From Alistipes sp. (GTDB lineage: Bacteria > Bacteroidota > Bacteroidia > Bacteroidales > Rikenellaceae): a DNA stretch of 64,000 nucleotides. The DNA lies in assembly GCA_017555905.1 (NCBI GenBank), contig JAFZFP010000029.1, positions 1 through 64,000 of the forward strand, written 5' to 3'. Both the position numbers and the translations under genes were made by a program. The notes under the pieces were generated by a model, which saw only the letters and a program-made list of their open reading frames with translations, did no database searches and was not told the origin of the DNA. The stretch's first letter is position 1. Every line of letters begins with the position of its first letter. Positions 62,978-64,000 of this stretch are shown one piece after another.

Positions 62978-63988
62978 ATGATTTCTATTAACGACATTCG
63001 CAAACCCATCTTAGGGGATTTGGAGGCCTTCGACGCCTTTATTGCAGATAACTTTTCGGCTGAGGGAGAACTCCTTCAGGAGATGCTAACATACGCCCTA
63101 TCTTCACGTGGCAAGGGCATACGCCCCATTGTAACACTCCTTTCGGCATCGCTCCACAGCCCACTCTCAAGCGCAGAGCATAACGACAACGAACGCCACT
63201 GCACAAAGCGAACATACCTCGCGGCAATGCTTGTGGAGATGATACACACCGCCTCGCTCATACACGACGACGTTCTCGACTCGGCCGACGAGCGACGAGG
63301 CCACCCCTCGGTGAATGCCAAGTGGCAGAGCAATATGGCTGTAATCCTCGGAGACTACATCCTTGCACGAACTATGGCCCTCGGTATGGCATCGGCACAA
63401 TACGACCTCATCTCCTATATCGGTACAGCGATGGCAACCCTCTGCGAGGGAGAGGTATTGCAGAGCCAGCACGCCGAGCGCTTCGACACCACACGCGACG
63501 ACTACTTCGATATTATATATCGAAAGACGGCAAGCCTTATTGGTGTGAGCGCTGCCCTCGGTGCCTTATCCGTAGGTGCTTCACGCGAAGATGTAGACCG
63601 TATGCGTAAGTTTGGTGAGGCCATCGGCATCGCCTTCCAGATTCAGGACGACATCCTCGACTACCAGCGCGACAATAACACTGGAAAGCCCGTAAACAAC
63701 GACCTCAAGGAGCATAAGATCACCCTACCTCTCATCGGCATCTTGGAGAAAGCAACCGAAGAGGAGGCAAAGGAGATTAAGCGACTCCTCAAGGAGTGCA
63801 ACGAAAGCGACGAGGCCCTCGATACGCTCCACAAAAAGGTTATCAATGGCGGTGGCATAGAGTTCGCATCGGAGATATTGACCTCCTATCTCAAACGTGC
63901 TATGCACCTATTGCACAAATACCCCGACTCCCCCTATCACAAATCATTGCTCGACCTCTGCTTGTTCATTGCCGAGCGCGATAGATAG
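62978..63988 (+). CDS. Polyprenyl diphosphate synthase (trans type)
   Basis: This 336-residue enzyme extends an allylic diphosphate with isopentenyl diphosphate, most likely to the long chain of menaquinone. Both aspartate-rich motifs are present: DDVLDSADERRG (first) and QIQDDILDYQRD (second), with GKGIRPIVTLLSA near the start. The size and the first motif fit the octaprenyl/heptaprenyl group better than farnesyl synthases; the exact chain length is inferred. I used the ATG at 62978 because the promoter leaves no room for an earlier start. Confidence 0.92.
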   Translation: MISINDIRKPILGDLEAFDAFIADNFSAEGELLQEMLTYALSSRGKGIRPIVTLLSASLHSPLSSAEHNDNERHCTKRTYLAAMLVEMIHTASLIHDDVLDSADERRGHPSVNAKWQSNMAVILGDYILARTMALGMASAQYDLISYIGTAMATLCEGEVLQSQHAERFDTTRDDYFDIIYRKTASLIGVSAALGALSVGASREDVDRMRKFGEAIGIAFQIQDDILDYQRDNNTGKPVNNDLKEHKITLPLIGILEKATEEEAKEIKRLLKECNESDEALDTLHKKVINGGGIEFASEILTSYLKRAMHLLHKYPDSPYHKSLLDLCLFIAERDR

Positions 63989-64000
63989 TCCTCAATTTTA

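Noticed and set aside
1-64000. CRISPR array, transposase, integrase or tRNA genes
   Set aside because: I saw no regularly spaced repeats, no transposase or integrase motifs, and no cloverleaf with the TTCGA-type T-loop in the intergenic regions. Short hairpins found there are terminators.

Overview
The window looks like a chromosomal segment of a gut-type Bacteroidota, order Bacteroidales, most likely Rikenellaceae/Alistipes-like (family-level placement is inference). Supporting signs are the promoter style (a -7 box of the TAnnTTTG type, often with TTG/TTTG about 20 bp upstream), many lipoproteins with Bacteroidales-type lipoboxes, a TonB-dependent receptor with a carboxypeptidase-regulatory-like N-terminus, and lineage-typical families (DUF4270, DUF4924, DUF3098, YfhO, a GldE/CNNM-like protein, and an alpha-oxoamine synthase that could serve sphingolipid or sulfonolipid synthesis). 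No mobile element, CRISPR array or tRNA was seen.

Layout. 1-350: the 5' end of a 16S rRNA gene on the minus strand, with a leader and two tandem, near-identically built promoters. 0.6-4.7 kb (minus): gdhA, then a GNAT-like gene with gcvT. 4.8-7.9 kb (plus): a response regulator/histidine kinase pair followed by two secreted PepSY-like proteins. 8.0-11.5 kb (plus): a tight five-gene run cdd, RluA-type pseudouridine synthase, dtd, a nuclease lipoprotein and a DUF4924 gene. 11.6-16.4 kb: rpmH, prfC, a His-rich membrane peptide and a TonB receptor. 16.5-24.5 kb: a MATE exporter (minus), a giant glycogen synthase/phosphorylase fusion and an acyl-CoA ligase. 24.5-29.1 kb (minus): gcvP and a TGS-domain nucleoside kinase. 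29.2-35.0 kb (plus): 5'-nucleotidase lipoprotein, rnhB, alpha-oxoamine synthase, transketolase. 35.0-37.7 kb (minus): an unrecognised 314-residue protein and a GH5 mannanase-like lipoprotein.

38.0-48.2 kb (plus) is the late part of the division/cell wall cluster: murG, murC, ftsQ, ftsA, ftsZ, continuing without a visible break into a CNNM/GldE-like protein, a phosphopantetheinyl transferase and a second MATE exporter. 48.2-53.2 kb holds a small lipoprotein, a TauE/SafE permease, a secreted bleomycin-hydrolase-like peptidase and topA. 53.2-62.1 kb (minus) holds a DUF4270 lipoprotein with a half-length GT5 glycogen synthase, then queA, truB, uppP, DUF3098, an FtsX-like protein and YfhO, which look like one operon. 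The window ends with a coiled-coil membrane protein and a polyprenyl diphosphate synthase (plus).

Most of the content is housekeeping. I did not find a clear new defence or mobile system. The points most worth checking are the GT3-GT35 fusion, the half GT5 protein paired with DUF4270, the kinase/PepSY-like locus with a nearly leaderless start, the FtsQ with an extra charged helical insert, the His-rich peptide next to a CxxC-containing TonB receptor, and the orphan 314-residue protein.
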